A DNA stretch of 64,000 nucleotides from Pontibacter aydingkolensis (GCF_019443125.1 NZ_JAHYXK010000012.1:62001-126000), one strand, 5' to 3'; counted from the first letter of the stretch, positions 6,942-17,924 are shown. Numbers and translations: made by a program. Notes: a model not told the origin generated them from the sequence alone.

Positions 6942-9932
6942 ATGCAAGACAGAATAAAATACTGGAAAGGAATTGAGGAGTTAAATAACACTCCTGAGTT
7001 CGCGAAGCACGCTCATAACGAGTTTCCAGAATTCCTGCCACTAGACGAAGCGAAAGGTGAAAGCTCGTCTTCTAACGGTAAAACCCAGCGCAGGGACTTT
7101 TTAAAGCTTCTTGGCTTTAGTATGGCTGCAGTTTCTCTGGCTTCATGCGAAGCTCCAGTAAGAAAGGCAATTCCTTACTTAAACAAACCAGTAGACGTAG
7201 AGCCTGGTGTAGCTAACTGGTACGCTTCTACTTACTACCTGAACGGTGATTATAACAGCATCCTTGTTAAAACACGTGAAGGTCGTCCGATCAAAATTGA
7301 GCCAAATCCTTCTTCATCTGTAACACCATACGGTACCAGCTCAAGAGCACAGGCATCTGTACTTGGTGTTTATGATAACAACCGTCTTCGTTTCCCTTTG
7401 ATTAAAGGTAAAGAAGCGAAGTGGGAAGAAGTAGATAAGCAAATTGCTTCCCGATTGGCTTCTGTAAGCGGTAAGGTTGCATTAGTGTCCTCAACAATTA
7501 TCAGCCCTTCAACCAAGCAGCTGATTGATGAGTTCGGGTCACGCTTCAGCAACTTTGAGCATGTAATGTACGATGCAAACTCTGCTTCAGCGCTGCTTGC
7601 AGCAAACGGTGGCGTATTCCCTGGTTATGATTTCAGCAAGGCTAATATCATTGTAAGCATTGGCGCTGATTTCTTAGGTACATGGGGTGCACCGATTCCT
7701 TTTGCAAAGCAGTATATCCAAAACAGAAAAATAGACGCCGACAATCCTACGATGTCACGTCACTACCAGTTTGAAACAATTCTTTCGATGACTGGCGGTA
7801 ACGCTGATATTCGTGTACCTATTAAGCCATCTGAAGAGGCGGCTGTAGTTACGGCTATATATAACGCAATTACAGGAGGTGGTTCAGCATCGGCTAATGT
7901 TGGTGATGCAAAAGCACTTGCTGCTGCAATTAAGGACCTTCAGGCTAACACAGGCAAAGCCCTTGTGGTATCTGGCTCAAATGATCCTGGAGTACAGGCG
8001 ATGGTAACTGCCATTAACCGCGCATTAGGAGCAGAAGGTACAACTATTGATTCAGCTTCTCCATACTTTACAAAGCAGGGTAACGATGCTCAGATGATCC
8101 GTCTGATCAACGATATGAATGCTGGTTCGGTTGGCGCTGTATTCTTCTACAATGCAAACCCTGCATTCGATCATCCACTTGCTGATAAAGTAATTAGCGG
8201 ACTTCAGAAAGTTGGCCTTAAAGTATCTTTTGCCGACAGGGCAGACGAAACAGCATCTCTGGTAGACTTTGTTACTCCGGATAACCACTACCTGGAGTCT
8301 TGGAACGACTTTGAGCCGAAGAAAGGATTCCTGAGCATCGCGCAACCGGTGATCAGCCCAATCTTTACTACACGCCAGATGCAGGATAGCTTACTGACGT
8401 GGAGCGGTAACAACACCAACTTCTACGAGTATATCCGCAATAACTGGAGAAAATCGGCTACCGGCGACTTTAATAAATTCTGGGAGAAAGCCGTACACGA
8501 CGGTGTGCTGGAAAACGGTACAAGCATGCTGAAAGTGGCTGCTCCTACCGTAGCTGTATCTACGTCAACTAGAACTGTTAAGCCAACTGGAATTGAGGCT
8601 GTACTTTACGAAAAAGTAGGTATAGGCTCAGGCGCTGAGGCGAACAACCCTTGGTTGCAGGAATTGCCAGATCCTATTTCTAAAGCTACATGGGGTAACT
8701 ACGTAGCAATGCCAATTGCTTTGGCAAAAGAGATGGGTGTTGTGCAAGGTGATGTAATGGCTGTTACTTTAGCCAACGGTAAAACGATTGAGCTTCCAGC
8801 CCTTATTCAACCAGGTCAGGCAAACGGTACTGTAGGTATAGCTATGGGTTATGGCCGTGAGCTTGATTCTGCTCCTGTTGCAAAAGGCTTAGGTGCTAAT
8901 GCAATAGCAGTGGCTACAGTAGTTGATAATGGCTTGGCTTATAGCAGTTCAGTTCAGCTTAAGAAAACAGGTTCTACATCTCCGATTGCTCAGACACAGA
9001 CACACCACACGATCATGGATCGTTTGGTTGTTCAGGATAACACGCTTGCAAATTATAAAGCTAACCCTAAAGAGGTAACAGAATACATTCGCATTGCAAC
9101 CCACGAAGGGCCTGCAAAGCCAGCTGCTATCTCCCTTTGGGATGATTACGAGTACAAAAACCACCACTGGGGTATGGTTATCGACCTTAACTCATGTATT
9201 GGTTGCGGATCTTGTACGATCAGTTGTAATGTAGAGAACAACATACCTGTGGTTGGTAAGGCAGAAGTTCTTAATCGCCGTGAAATGCACTGGATGCGTA
9301 TCGACAGATACTACAGCGCTGTAGAGCACGAAGAGAAAGACTATGCTACAATGGAAAATCCGGCTGAGAACCCTTCAGTTATTTTCCAGCCAATGCTTTG
9401 CCAGCACTGTAACCACGCACCATGTGAAACGGTTTGCCCGGTAGCTGCAACGATGCATAGCTCTGAAGGTATAAACCAGATGGTTTACAACCGTTGTGTT
9501 GGTACACGTTACTGCGCTAACAACTGCCCTTATAAAGTACGTCGCTTCAACTGGTTTGCTTATGCAAACAACGATAAGTTCAACTTCAACGAGCCAATGA
9601 ACAACGATCTTGGCAAAATGGTGTTGAACCCGGATGTAACCGTTCGTGGCAGAGGTGTAATGGAGAAATGCTCGTTCTGTGTTCAGCGTGTGCAGCTAGG
9701 TAAGCTAGAGGCAAAACGTGAAAACAGAAGACCTAAAGACGGTGAAATCGTGACAGCATGTGCGCAGTCTTGCCCAACTGAAGCGATCGTGTTCGGTGAT
9801 ATGAAGGATCCTGAGAGCCGCATATCCAGAATATTACAGCGTCAGAAAGGTGAGCGTGCGTTCCACGTACTGGAGGAGCTTAACGTTCAGCCAAACGTAA
9901 CATACCTGACTAAAATTAGAAACTTAGCTTAA
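6942..9932 (+). CDS. actB: Alternative complex III subunit ActB, molybdopterin-oxidoreductase-like iron-sulfur protein
   Basis: A 996-residue fusion typical of ActB. The N terminus has a twin-arginine stretch (RRDFLKLLG from residue 50) and a lipobox-like LASC (Cys69), consistent with export and lipid anchoring. Residues about 80-700 resemble the large subunit of molybdopterin oxidoreductases; in characterised complexes this part does not bind molybdenum. The C-terminal third is a ferredoxin-like subunit with Cys clusters CIGCGSCTISC, CQHCNHAPCETVCP, CVGTRYCANNCP and CSFC...CAQSCP. ActB of studied complexes holds three [4Fe-4S] clusters and one [3Fe-4S]. It lies between actA and actC. Confidence 0.96.
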   Translation: MQDRIKYWKGIEELNNTPEFAKHAHNEFPEFLPLDEAKGESSSSNGKTQRRDFLKLLGFSMAAVSLASCEAPVRKAIPYLNKPVDVEPGVANWYASTYYLNGDYNSILVKTREGRPIKIEPNPSSSVTPYGTSSRAQASVLGVYDNNRLRFPLIKGKEAKWEEVDKQIASRLASVSGKVALVSSTIISPSTKQLIDEFGSRFSNFEHVMYDANSASALLAANGGVFPGYDFSKANIIVSIGADFLGTWGAPIPFAKQYIQNRKIDADNPTMSRHYQFETILSMTGGNADIRVPIKPSEEAAVVTAIYNAITGGGSASANVGDAKALAAAIKDLQANTGKALVVSGSNDPGVQAMVTAINRALGAEGTTIDSASPYFTKQGNDAQMIRLINDMNAGSVGAVFFYNANPAFDHPLADKVISGLQKVGLKVSFADRADETASLVDFVTPDNHYLESWNDFEPKKGFLSIAQPVISPIFTTRQMQDSLLTWSGNNTNFYEYIRNNWRKSATGDFNKFWEKAVHDGVLENGTSMLKVAAPTVAVSTSTRTVKPTGIEAVLYEKVGIGSGAEANNPWLQELPDPISKATWGNYVAMPIALAKEMGVVQGDVMAVTLANGKTIELPALIQPGQANGTVGIAMGYGRELDSAPVAKGLGANAIAVATVVDNGLAYSSSVQLKKTGSTSPIAQTQTHHTIMDRLVVQDNTLANYKANPKEVTEYIRIATHEGPAKPAAISLWDDYEYKNHHWGMVIDLNSCIGCGSCTISCNVENNIPVVGKAEVLNRREMHWMRIDRYYSAVEHEEKDYATMENPAENPSVIFQPMLCQHCNHAPCETVCPVAATMHSSEGINQMVYNRCVGTRYCANNCPYKVRRFNWFAYANNDKFNFNEPMNNDLGKMVLNPDVTVRGRGVMEKCSFCVQRVQLGKLEAKRENRRPKDGEIVTACAQSCPTEAIVFGDMKDPESRISRILQRQKGERAFHVLEELNVQPNVTYLTKIRNLA

Positions 9933-9953
9933 AAATAAAATTTCGAGAGCGTT

Positions 9954-11381
9954 ATGCAGCATGTATCTCCGATAAGAGAGCCTCTAGTAACGGGGGGTAA
10001 AACATACCACGACATCACCGAAGATGTCTGCAGACAAGTGGAGGCAAAACCCAACGCACGTTGGGCAGCCGCTCTTGCTGTATCGTTAGTCGGCTTAGCT
10101 ATATTTATGTACTCGGTTTACCGTACCTTATGGTTTGGTATTGGCGAGTGGGGATTGAATAAGACAGTAGGCTGGGCATGGGATATCACCAACTTCGTAT
10201 GGTGGGTAGGTATTGGTCACGCCGGTACACTGATCTCAGCTATCCTTCTGTTGTTCCGCCAGAAATGGAGAACTTCTATCAACCGTGCAGCCGAGGCGAT
10301 GACAATTTTCGCCGTAATCTGCGCAGCAATGTTCCCGGTACTTCACATGGGACGACCTTGGTTGGCTTACTGGGTTCTTCCATTGCCAAACACCTTTGGT
10401 TCGCTTTGGGTTAACTTTAACTCACCGCTTCTTTGGGACGTATTCGCAATTTCAACGTATTTCTCTGTTTCCCTGGTATTCTGGTACATTGGTCTTATTC
10501 CTGACTTTGCTACCATCCGCGACAGAGCTACAGGTCCTATAGCGAGAAGAGCATATTCAGTACTTTCTTTCGGATGGACTGGTTCAGCTAAAGCATGGTC
10601 ACGTTACGAAACCGTATCATTGATTCTTGCTGGTCTTGCAACGCCGCTTGTACTATCTGTACACACCATCGTATCAATGGACTTTGCAACGTCTGTAATT
10701 CCAGGCTGGCATACGACAATCTTCCCCCCATACTTTGTGGCAGGTGCGATTTTCTCTGGTTTTGCCATGGTGTTAACCCTAATGATTATTACCAGAAAAA
10801 CTTTCAAGCTCGAGCACTACATAACACTGGAGCACGTGGAGTCTATGAACAAGGTAATTATCCTGACAGGTTCAATCGTGGGTATAGCTTATACTACGGA
10901 GTTCTTCATTGCCTGGTACTCAGGTGTGGAGTATGAGCAGTATGCATTTATCAACCGTGCCTTCGGGCCATACTGGTGGGCTTACTGGTCAATGATGACT
11001 TGTAACGTAATTACTCCTCAGTTATTCTGGTTCAGAAAGATCAGAAGAAGCCTAACCGCTACATTCATCATCTCTATCTTTGTGAATATCGGTATGTGGT
11101 TCGAGCGTTTCGTAATTATCGTAACCTCGCTACACAGAGACTACCTTCCATCTTCATGGGCAATGTTCTCTCCGACAATGATAGATGTTGGGGTATATGT
11201 AGGAACAATTGGTCTGTTCTTCACGCTTTTCTTCTTATTTGCTAAGTTCTTCCCAGTTGTTAACATGGCTGAAGTAAAAGCAATCTTGAAGTCATCATCT
11301 GGTGTGACGCATAACCCACACAAGACCATGCATGGCACTGATAAGGATTTGAACACTAATACACATCACAGCAATGAATAA
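9954..11381 (+). CDS. actC: Alternative complex III subunit ActC (NrfD/PsrC-like membrane protein)
   Basis: A 475-residue polytopic membrane protein of the NrfD/PsrC family with about ten hydrophobic segments. In alternative complex III, ActC is one of two such subunits and forms the quinol-binding side next to the iron-sulfur chain of ActB. Recognisable stretches include [20 protein letters not shown] and [15 protein letters not shown]. The C-terminal tail is His- and Asn-rich and overlaps the start of actD by 8 bases, so the two are translationally coupled. Length is normal. Confidence 0.95.
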   Translation: MQHVSPIREPLVTGGKTYHDITEDVCRQVEAKPNARWAAALAVSLVGLAIFMYSVYRTLWFGIGEWGLNKTVGWAWDITNFVWWVGIGHAGTLISAILLLFRQKWRTSINRAAEAMTIFAVICAAMFPVLHMGRPWLAYWVLPLPNTFGSLWVNFNSPLLWDVFAISTYFSVSLVFWYIGLIPDFATIRDRATGPIARRAYSVLSFGWTGSAKAWSRYETVSLILAGLATPLVLSVHTIVSMDFATSVIPGWHTTIFPPYFVAGAIFSGFAMVLTLMIITRKTFKLEHYITLEHVESMNKVIILTGSIVGIAYTTEFFIAWYSGVEYEQYAFINRAFGPYWWAYWSMMTCNVITPQLFWFRKIRRSLTATFIISIFVNIGMWFERFVIIVTSLHRDYLPSSWAMFSPTMIDVGVYVGTIGLFFTLFFLFAKFFPVVNMAEVKAILKSSSGVTHNPHKTMHGTDKDLNTNTHHSNE

Positions 11382-11898
11382 GAAATTTGTTCTAGGTATT
11401 TATGATGATGAAGATGTGCTGTTAACAGCCATCGAAAACATCCGCGCTGCCGGTACTAAGATTTACGATGTATTTTCACCATATCCTGTACACGGAATTG
11501 ATGATGTGTTAGGTATAAAGCGCTCAAGATTACCAATCGTAGCTTTCTTCTGCGGTTTGTTCGGAACATCGTTCGCACTTTGGATGCAAATCTGGATGCT
11601 GGGTTTTGACTGGCCAATGATTATTGGTGGTAAACCCCACATTTCGCTTCCTGCTTTTATCCCGGTAACATTTGAATTAACCGTACTTTGTGCGGCATTC
11701 GGCATGGTGATCACTTTCTTTATCGTGAGTAAGTTAAAACCATCGCTGCGAGTGAATGTATTCGATAAGCGCTCTACAGACGATAAGTTTGTTATGGCTA
11801 TTGAAGTGAAAGAAGGAGTGACTGATTTATCTGCTTTAAATAACCTGCTTCGCACAAACGGTGCAATAGAAGTTAATGAGAAGGAGGTAGTAAAATAA
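11374..11898 (+). CDS. actD: Alternative complex III subunit ActD (DUF3341)
   Basis: A 174-residue DUF3341 protein with an N-terminal soluble domain ([33 protein letters not shown]), two membrane helices (about 56-76 and 98-118) and a short C-terminal soluble tail. ActD is a non-redox membrane subunit of alternative complex III. It overlaps actC by 8 bases and touches actE: the final A of its TAA is the first base of the actE ATG. No unusual features. Confidence 0.95.
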   Translation: MNKKFVLGIYDDEDVLLTAIENIRAAGTKIYDVFSPYPVHGIDDVLGIKRSRLPIVAFFCGLFGTSFALWMQIWMLGFDWPMIIGGKPHISLPAFIPVTFELTVLCAAFGMVITFFIVSKLKPSLRVNVFDKRSTDDKFVMAIEVKEGVTDLSALNNLLRTNGAIEVNEKEVVK

Positions 11899-12587
11899 TG
11901 AAAAGACTATCTAAAATGGGCCTTAGAGCCTCAGCTATACTTTTTTCATCTGCATTGGTAGTTGCATGCAGCAACGACCAGAATCCAGGTCTGGAGTATG
12001 CGCCGGATATGTATCATTCTGTTCCGCTTGATCCATATTCTCAGATAAAAGAGAACAAGTTTAACCCAGGTGGCATGAACATGCGTCAGCCTGCAGAAGG
12101 TACTGTAGCACGTGGTAAAATGGGCTATAACGATTATCTAACTAAGGATGATGCTGAAACTGCTGGAGTTGAATTAACTAATCCGCTACAGCGTAATACA
12201 ATCAACCTGGAAGAAGGTAAAGTATTGTATACAAGATTCTGCTCACCATGCCACGGAGAACAAGGTGATGGTCAGGGATTGGTGGGCCAGAAGTTTAAAG
12301 GTGTACCATCTTATACTGCTGGTCGTGTTGCTACACTGCCTGGCGGCCATATCTATCACGTAATTGCAAACGGTAGAGGTCGTATGATGCCGCATGGATC
12401 ACAAGTATCTCCAACTGAGCGTTGGAAAATTGTAATGTATGTGCAGCAGCTTCAAAAAGGTGAAACAGCAACAGCTGTAGATGCTGATTCTCAAGTTAAA
12501 GATGAAGCAAGTGGTGAGTCTATAACAGACAATCCTGTAACTGGCACACCTTCAGGAACTCCAACTAAAGAAACACCTAAAAACTAA
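11898..12587 (+). CDS. actE: Alternative complex III subunit ActE, monoheme cytochrome c lipoprotein
   Basis: A 229-residue protein with a lipoprotein signal peptide (hydrophobic run ending VVACSN) and one heme c site, FCSPCHGEQGDGQG, with a downstream methionine-rich GRGRMMPHG that can supply the axial ligand. ActE is the monoheme electron exit of alternative complex III. The C-terminal 40 residues are a low-complexity Thr/Pro/Asp tail. It shares one base with actD and is 25 bp before actF. Confidence 0.94.
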   Translation: MKRLSKMGLRASAILFSSALVVACSNDQNPGLEYAPDMYHSVPLDPYSQIKENKFNPGGMNMRQPAEGTVARGKMGYNDYLTKDDAETAGVELTNPLQRNTINLEEGKVLYTRFCSPCHGEQGDGQGLVGQKFKGVPSYTAGRVATLPGGHIYHVIANGRGRMMPHGSQVSPTERWKIVMYVQQLQKGETATAVDADSQVKDEASGESITDNPVTGTPSGTPTKETPKN

Positions 12588-12612
12588 GTCTAAGGCATAA
12601 CTATAAAGGATA

Positions 12613-13902
12613 ATGACAGAAGAAAGACTCATCATTTCCAGAAAAACGAACAACAAGTTTTTCTTAATGATAGCTATAGGTGTTGTGTTACTTATAGCAG
12701 GCATAATCTTTATGGCCGCAGGCGGAGTAGCTGATCATGGCGAAGGTCACGGTGAGGCTGCTGCAGCAGGCCATGAAGCAGCATCATGGACAAAAAGATT
12801 ATTTGTAAACCTATGGCTTAATAACGTTTACTTCACAGGTATCGCTATTGTAGGTTTATTTTTTGTAGCAGTACAATATGTGGCATATGCAGGTTGGTCT
12901 GTTTTGATTAAGCGTATACCGGAGGCTCTTAGCTACTACCTGCCGATTGGTGCAGGTGTAATGCTTTTTGTTTTCTTTTTAGGCGGTCATGATATTTTCC
13001 ACTGGACACATGATTACCTTTACAATCAGTACCTGGAAGATGGAGTTACTCCAAACCCACAATATGACCCAATTATAGCTGGTAAGGCAGGGTATTTAAA
13101 TACTCCGTTCTTCCTTATAAGAATGGTGATATTCTTTGCTCTTTGGATCTTGTTCTTTAACTGGTTAAGAAGAAATTCAATTAACGAAGATATTAACGGC
13201 GGTACTTCTTACTATCACAAAAGCATTCGTATTTCTGCAATGTTCTTGGTAGTGTTTGGTATATCTTCTTCTATTGCGGCATGGGACTGGGTATTATCGA
13301 TTGATACGCACTGGTTCTCAACAATGTTTGCATGGTACGTATTTGCAAGCTGGTTTGTATCAGGCTTGGCAGCAACCACGCTAACAGTGATCATCTTGAA
13401 GCAGAACGGTTACCTTAAAATGGTAAATGCAAACCATCTGCACGATCTAGGTAAATTTGTTTTTGCTTTCTCTATTTTCTGGACCTATGTGTGGTTCTCT
13501 CAATTTATGCTGATCTGGTATGCAAACATACCTGAAGAATCAATCTATTTTATTGAGCGACTAAGTGGAAACAATGGAAAGTATACCTGGATATTTTTCT
13601 TTAACCTGTTGATAAACTTTGCCTTTCCTTTCCTTGTTCTAATGACAAGAGATGCAAAGCGCCAAATGATTATGTTAAAGATTGTAACTATCGCGATTCT
13701 GATTGGCCACTGGTTCGACTTCTACCTTATGATGATGCCAGGTACAATGCGTGGCGATGCAGGTTTAGGGTTCATAGAAATTGGTACGGCACTTATATTC
13801 CTGGGTGTATTCCTGATTACCTTTACTAAAGGGTTAACCAAGGCATCTTTGGTACCGGTAAATCACCCGTTCCTGGAGGAGAGTGTTCACCATCATGTTT
13901 AG
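12613..13902 (+). CDS. actF: Alternative complex III subunit ActF (NrfD-like membrane protein)
   Basis: A 429-residue integral membrane protein with about ten helices, the second NrfD/PsrC-like subunit of alternative complex III and a relative of ActC. Near the N terminus, after the first helix, there is a His/Glu/Ala-rich loop (HGEGHGEAAAAGHE). Conserved-looking stretches are SSIAAWDWVLSIDTHWFSTM and FSQFMLIWYANIPEE. It lies 25 bp after actE and 24 bp before the subunit II gene, completing the act set in the standard A-F order. Confidence 0.94.
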   Translation: MTEERLIISRKTNNKFFLMIAIGVVLLIAGIIFMAAGGVADHGEGHGEAAAAGHEAASWTKRLFVNLWLNNVYFTGIAIVGLFFVAVQYVAYAGWSVLIKRIPEALSYYLPIGAGVMLFVFFLGGHDIFHWTHDYLYNQYLEDGVTPNPQYDPIIAGKAGYLNTPFFLIRMVIFFALWILFFNWLRRNSINEDINGGTSYYHKSIRISAMFLVVFGISSSIAAWDWVLSIDTHWFSTMFAWYVFASWFVSGLAATTLTVIILKQNGYLKMVNANHLHDLGKFVFAFSIFWTYVWFSQFMLIWYANIPEESIYFIERLSGNNGKYTWIFFFNLLINFAFPFLVLMTRDAKRQMIMLKIVTIAILIGHWFDFYLMMMPGTMRGDAGLGFIEIGTALIFLGVFLITFTKGLTKASLVPVNHPFLEESVHHHV

Positions 13903-13926
13903 AGACTTTACTAAAAGCGTTATATA

Positions 13927-14997
13927 ATGATTACGTTCGCCATAGGTTTATCCATAGTTTTATTATTTGTTATCCTGTTCTTACTGTTCAGGATAGGTAC
14001 GCTGGCTTCTATTTTCAGAGGCTCTTCTCAACGTGCCGTAGGTACAACGAGAACCAGTAACCGTGTAAACAGTGTACTTTTCCTATTATTCTTAATAGTG
14101 GGAGGAGCTGCCTTTGCATGGTCGTTTGCAGACTCATGGGACACGATGAACTTACCATTAGCTTCGGTGCATGGTGAGTGGACAGACGATTTGTTCTGGA
14201 CAACCATGATCGTTATTGGTGTTGTATTCGTGATTACCCAAATCCTTTTATTTTATTACTCTTACAAGTATCAGCATCAGGATGAAAAGCGTGCTTACTA
14301 CTATCCGCACAACAACAAATTGGAGATTGTATGGACAATGATTCCAGCGGTAGTAATGGCTCTTCTGGTGTTTGGTGGCTGGAAAACCTGGACAAAAATT
14401 ACAAGTGCAGCTCCAGAGGACGCAGTTGTGATCGAGGTGATGGGTAAGCAATTTAACTGGATGGTACGCTACCCGGGTGCTGACGGCCAATTAGGTGTAG
14501 CGAAGCACACATTAATAGATGCTACTAACGAATTCGGTATTGATTTTAGTGATCCTGCAGCAATGGATGACTTCATGCCGATGGAGATCCACGTTCCGAA
14601 GGGACAGCCGGTTCTGTTTAAGATCAGATCAAGAGATGTAATTCACAGTGTGTTCCTGCCGCACTTCAGAGTTAAGATGGATGCTGTACCAGGCATGCCA
14701 ACGAAATTCTGGTTTGTACCATCAAAGACTACTGATGAGATGCGTAGCGAAACCGGAAACCCTGATTTCAAATATGAGCTTGCTTGTACAGAAATCTGCG
14801 GTCGCGGTCACTTTGCAATGCGCTTTATCCTTGTAGTTGATGAGCCGGAAGATTACCAGGCTTGGTTAGCTAAGCAGCCAATATTTGCAGAGCAAAATCC
14901 AGAGGTAGTAGCTAAATTCTCTTCTTCTTTCAGCCAGCAGGCTGTTGCAGAAAATAAGACAGGAGAGACAGCTGCAGAGGTTAAATCAGAATTGTAG
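13927..14997 (+). CDS. coxB: Cytochrome c oxidase subunit II
   Basis: A 356-residue subunit II with three hydrophobic segments before the cupredoxin domain, one more than in most. The Cu-A site is complete: a His in RDVIHSVFLPHF and the CTEICGRGHFAM loop with its two Cys, His and Met. It takes electrons from the cytochromes of the act complex and passes them to heme a. The aromatic stretch KQFNWMVRYPG lies near the electron entry site. There is no fused cytochrome c domain at the C terminus, so this is an aa3- rather than a caa3-type subunit; the ActA/ActE hemes presumably fill that role. Confidence 0.96.
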   Translation: MITFAIGLSIVLLFVILFLLFRIGTLASIFRGSSQRAVGTTRTSNRVNSVLFLLFLIVGGAAFAWSFADSWDTMNLPLASVHGEWTDDLFWTTMIVIGVVFVITQILLFYYSYKYQHQDEKRAYYYPHNNKLEIVWTMIPAVVMALLVFGGWKTWTKITSAAPEDAVVIEVMGKQFNWMVRYPGADGQLGVAKHTLIDATNEFGIDFSDPAAMDDFMPMEIHVPKGQPVLFKIRSRDVIHSVFLPHFRVKMDAVPGMPTKFWFVPSKTTDEMRSETGNPDFKYELACTEICGRGHFAMRFILVVDEPEDYQAWLAKQPIFAEQNPEVVAKFSSSFSQQAVAENKTGETAAEVKSEL

Positions 14998-15016
14998 CAT
15001 TTAAATACTTTTGAAA

Positions 15017-16843
15017 ATGTCTAGTACAGATATCTCTATTCATCCAGATGTACATCATGCACACGATGAGCATGATCACCATCACGATCAGAACTTCCTT
15101 GAGAAGTACATCTTTAGCCAAGACCATAAAGTAATTGCTAAGCAGTTCTTGTTTGCAGGTATTTTCTGGGCCTTTATTGGAGGTTTTCTTTCGGTCATAT
15201 TCCGTTTACAGTTAGGTTGGCCTGAGGCTACCTTCACATTCCTGGAGCCAATCCTGGGTGGATGGATTCAGAACGGAAAGTTAGACCCTGAATTCTATCT
15301 TGCTTTGGTAACAATGCACGGTACGATCATGGTATTCTTCGTTCTTACTGCAGGTTTGAGTGGTACATTTGCCAACTTCCTTATTCCATTGCAGATTGGT
15401 GCCAGAGATATGGCTTCCGGTTTCATGAACATGCTTTCTTTTTGGATATTTTTCCTGTCAAGTGTGATCATGTTCTGGTCTCTGTTCCTTGAAACAGGTC
15501 CTGCAGGCGGTGGCTGGACTGTTTACCCTCCGCTTAGTGCATTGCCACAGGCGATCAAAGGTTCTGCTTCAGGTATGACCATGTGGTTGATTTCGATGGC
15601 ATTGTTTATCGTGTCTCAGCTACTGGCTGGTGTAAACTATATTACCACGATTATCAACCTGAGAACAAAAGGTATGTCGATGACAAAGCTTCCGCTTACA
15701 GTATGGGCTTTGTTCTTCACAGCTATACTTGGTTTGCTATCATTCCCAGTTCTTTTCTCAGCTGCGTTACTATTGATCTTCGACAGAAGCTTCGGTACTA
15801 GTTTCTATCTGTCTGATATCTATATTGCCGGAGAAGCTTTAACAAATACAGGTGGTAGCCCAATTTTATTCCAGCACTTATTCTGGTTCCTTGGTCACCC
15901 GGAAGTATACATTGTAATTCTTCCTGCATTTGGTCTGGTATCAGAAGTAATCGCTACGAACTCTCGTAAGCCAATCTTCGGTTACAGAGCCATGATCGGT
16001 TCTATGATCGGTATTGCCATACTTTCATTCGTTGTGTGGGCGCACCACATGTTCGTAACAGGTATGAACCCTTTCCTTGGTTCAGTGTTCATGTTCCTTA
16101 CACTGATTATTGCGGTTCCTTCTGCAGTAAAAGTGTTTAACTGGATCGCTACATTATGGAGAGGTAATATCCGTTTCTCTACTGGTATGCTTTTCGCTAT
16201 AGGGTTTGTGTCATTGTTTATCTCAGGAGGTTTAACAGGTATCATACTTGGTAACTCAGCGCTTGATATACAATTGCACGATACATACTTCGTAGTTGCT
16301 CACTTCCACCTTGTGATGGGTGCGGCTGCTTTCTTTGGTATGTTCTGCGGAGTTTACCACTGGTTCCCTAAAATGTTTGGTCGCATGTTGGATGAGAAGC
16401 TTGGTGCAGTACACTTCTGGATGACTTTCATCGCGGTATACCTTGTGTTCATGCCAATGCACTATATTGGTATTGCTGGATTCCCAAGAAGGTACTATAA
16501 CTGGACAGGTTTTGAGACATTCAATATCTTCACAGATATGAACACATTTATCAGCTTAGCTGCCATCATTGGTTTCGGTGCTCAGTTCTTGTTCCTGTTC
16601 AACTTTATTTACAGCATCTTTAAAGGCCGAAGAGCAACACAGAACCCATGGCATTCTAACACGCTGGAGTGGACTACACCTGTATTGCCAGGTCATGGCA
16701 ACTGGCCAGGAGAGATACCAACTGTTTATAGATGGCCTTACGACTATAGTAAGCCTGGTGCTCCTGAAGACTTTATTCCACAAAATGTGCCTTTCTCTGC
16801 AACGCAGTCATCAAACCTGCCAAACGAGAAAGACTTAGAATAA
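15017..16843 (+). CDS. coxA: Cytochrome c oxidase subunit I
   Basis: The catalytic heme-copper subunit (608 residues from ATG 15017; a TTG two codons upstream is a less likely start). Signatures are HGTIMVFFV (heme a ligand), HPEVYIVILPAFG (Cu-B His and cross-linked Tyr), WAHHMFVTGM (Cu-B His pair) and HFHLVMGAAAFF (heme ligands). The N terminus is unusually His-rich (HHAHDEHDHHHDQ), a possible metal-binding tail. About twelve membrane helices. It follows coxB closely and precedes the heme A synthase gene by 7 bp. Confidence 0.97.
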   Translation: MSSTDISIHPDVHHAHDEHDHHHDQNFLEKYIFSQDHKVIAKQFLFAGIFWAFIGGFLSVIFRLQLGWPEATFTFLEPILGGWIQNGKLDPEFYLALVTMHGTIMVFFVLTAGLSGTFANFLIPLQIGARDMASGFMNMLSFWIFFLSSVIMFWSLFLETGPAGGGWTVYPPLSALPQAIKGSASGMTMWLISMALFIVSQLLAGVNYITTIINLRTKGMSMTKLPLTVWALFFTAILGLLSFPVLFSAALLLIFDRSFGTSFYLSDIYIAGEALTNTGGSPILFQHLFWFLGHPEVYIVILPAFGLVSEVIATNSRKPIFGYRAMIGSMIGIAILSFVVWAHHMFVTGMNPFLGSVFMFLTLIIAVPSAVKVFNWIATLWRGNIRFSTGMLFAIGFVSLFISGGLTGIILGNSALDIQLHDTYFVVAHFHLVMGAAAFFGMFCGVYHWFPKMFGRMLDEKLGAVHFWMTFIAVYLVFMPMHYIGIAGFPRRYYNWTGFETFNIFTDMNTFISLAAIIGFGAQFLFLFNFIYSIFKGRRATQNPWHSNTLEWTTPVLPGHGNWPGEIPTVYRWPYDYSKPGAPEDFIPQNVPFSATQSSNLPNEKDLE

Positions 16844-16850
16844 GCTGTTA

Positions 16851-17924
16851 ATGGCTAATAAATCTTTTCATAAAAGGTTTAAAAATATAGGAGTACTTAC
16901 AGTTATTGCTGTATACTTTCTAATATTAGTTGGAGGAATCGTTCGTAGTACGGGTTCAGGGATGGGTTGTCCGGACTGGCCTAAGTGCTTTGGAAGTTGG
17001 GTTCCTCCAACTGATGTTAGCCAATTACCAGAAGATTACCTAGAGGTTTACAAACAGAAACGAATAGAAAAGAACCAGAAGCTTGCTGGATTTCTCGATA
17101 ACATGGGTTTCGAGAATTTATCAGCTTCCATTTTCTCTCATCCAAGTCAATACATCGAAACTGAGTTTAATGTAACTAAGACCTGGATTGAGTATCTGAA
17201 TCGCTTAATCGGTGTATTGATAGGTTTTTTTATTTTCATGACCGTAATCTATTCCATACCTTATCTTAAAACAGACCGAACTATTTTTTACCTTGCATTA
17301 GGTAGCTTTGTGTTGGTTGGTTTTCAGGGGTGGTTAGGCTCTATTGTAGTATCTACTAACTTATTGCCGGTTACAGTTACCATCCACATGGCGCTGGCAC
17401 TTATACTTGTAGCGCTATTGCAGTACGCCGTTACAAGACCAGAGAAACAAAGTTTTGCTGGCACTGCCATGCTCAGCGGTAAGATTAAGCTTCTGTTGTG
17501 GCTTGTTACAGGTGTAACATTTGCCCAGATATTACTTGGGACGCAGGTAAGGGAAGAGGTTGATATGGTTTCATTTGCAATGAATGGTCAAAACCGGGAT
17601 ACCTGGATTGATGCGTTGGGTAGTAGTTTTTATGTACACCGAACGTTCTCGATATTGATACTGGGTTTGCATGTGTTACTAGCTTATAATCTGTACAGGT
17701 TAAATAACAGAACGCTTGCTAAACTGACATCAATAATGTTGTTCCTCGTAGGAGCGGAGGTTGTTATTGGTATAGTGATGGCTTATTTTGCCATTCCGCC
17801 GGTTCTACAGCCTTTACACCTGACATTTGCGGCACTTCTTTTTGGAGTGCAGTTTCAATTACTTTTAGTTTATTATTATGCCTCTAAAAGGGCAGTATTA
17901 AAAACAATAGCTGTATCTAAGTAA
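16851..17924 (+). CDS. ctaA: Heme A synthase (COX15/CtaA family)
   Basis: A 357-residue membrane protein that oxidises heme O to heme A for the oxidase. Family markers are the N-terminal GGIVRSTGSGMGCPDWPKCF with a Cys pair, two internally similar four-helix halves, and conserved His in YLNRLIGVLIGF, VTIHMALAL, VHRTFSILILG and LHLTFAALL. The stop codon overlaps the ctaB start by one base, so both heme-modifying enzymes are co-expressed with their target oxidase. Confidence 0.95.
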   Translation: MANKSFHKRFKNIGVLTVIAVYFLILVGGIVRSTGSGMGCPDWPKCFGSWVPPTDVSQLPEDYLEVYKQKRIEKNQKLAGFLDNMGFENLSASIFSHPSQYIETEFNVTKTWIEYLNRLIGVLIGFFIFMTVIYSIPYLKTDRTIFYLALGSFVLVGFQGWLGSIVVSTNLLPVTVTIHMALALILVALLQYAVTRPEKQSFAGTAMLSGKIKLLLWLVTGVTFAQILLGTQVREEVDMVSFAMNGQNRDTWIDALGSSFYVHRTFSILILGLHVLLAYNLYRLNNRTLAKLTSIMLFLVGAEVVIGIVMAYFAIPPVLQPLHLTFAALLFGVQFQLLLVYYYASKRAVLKTIAVSK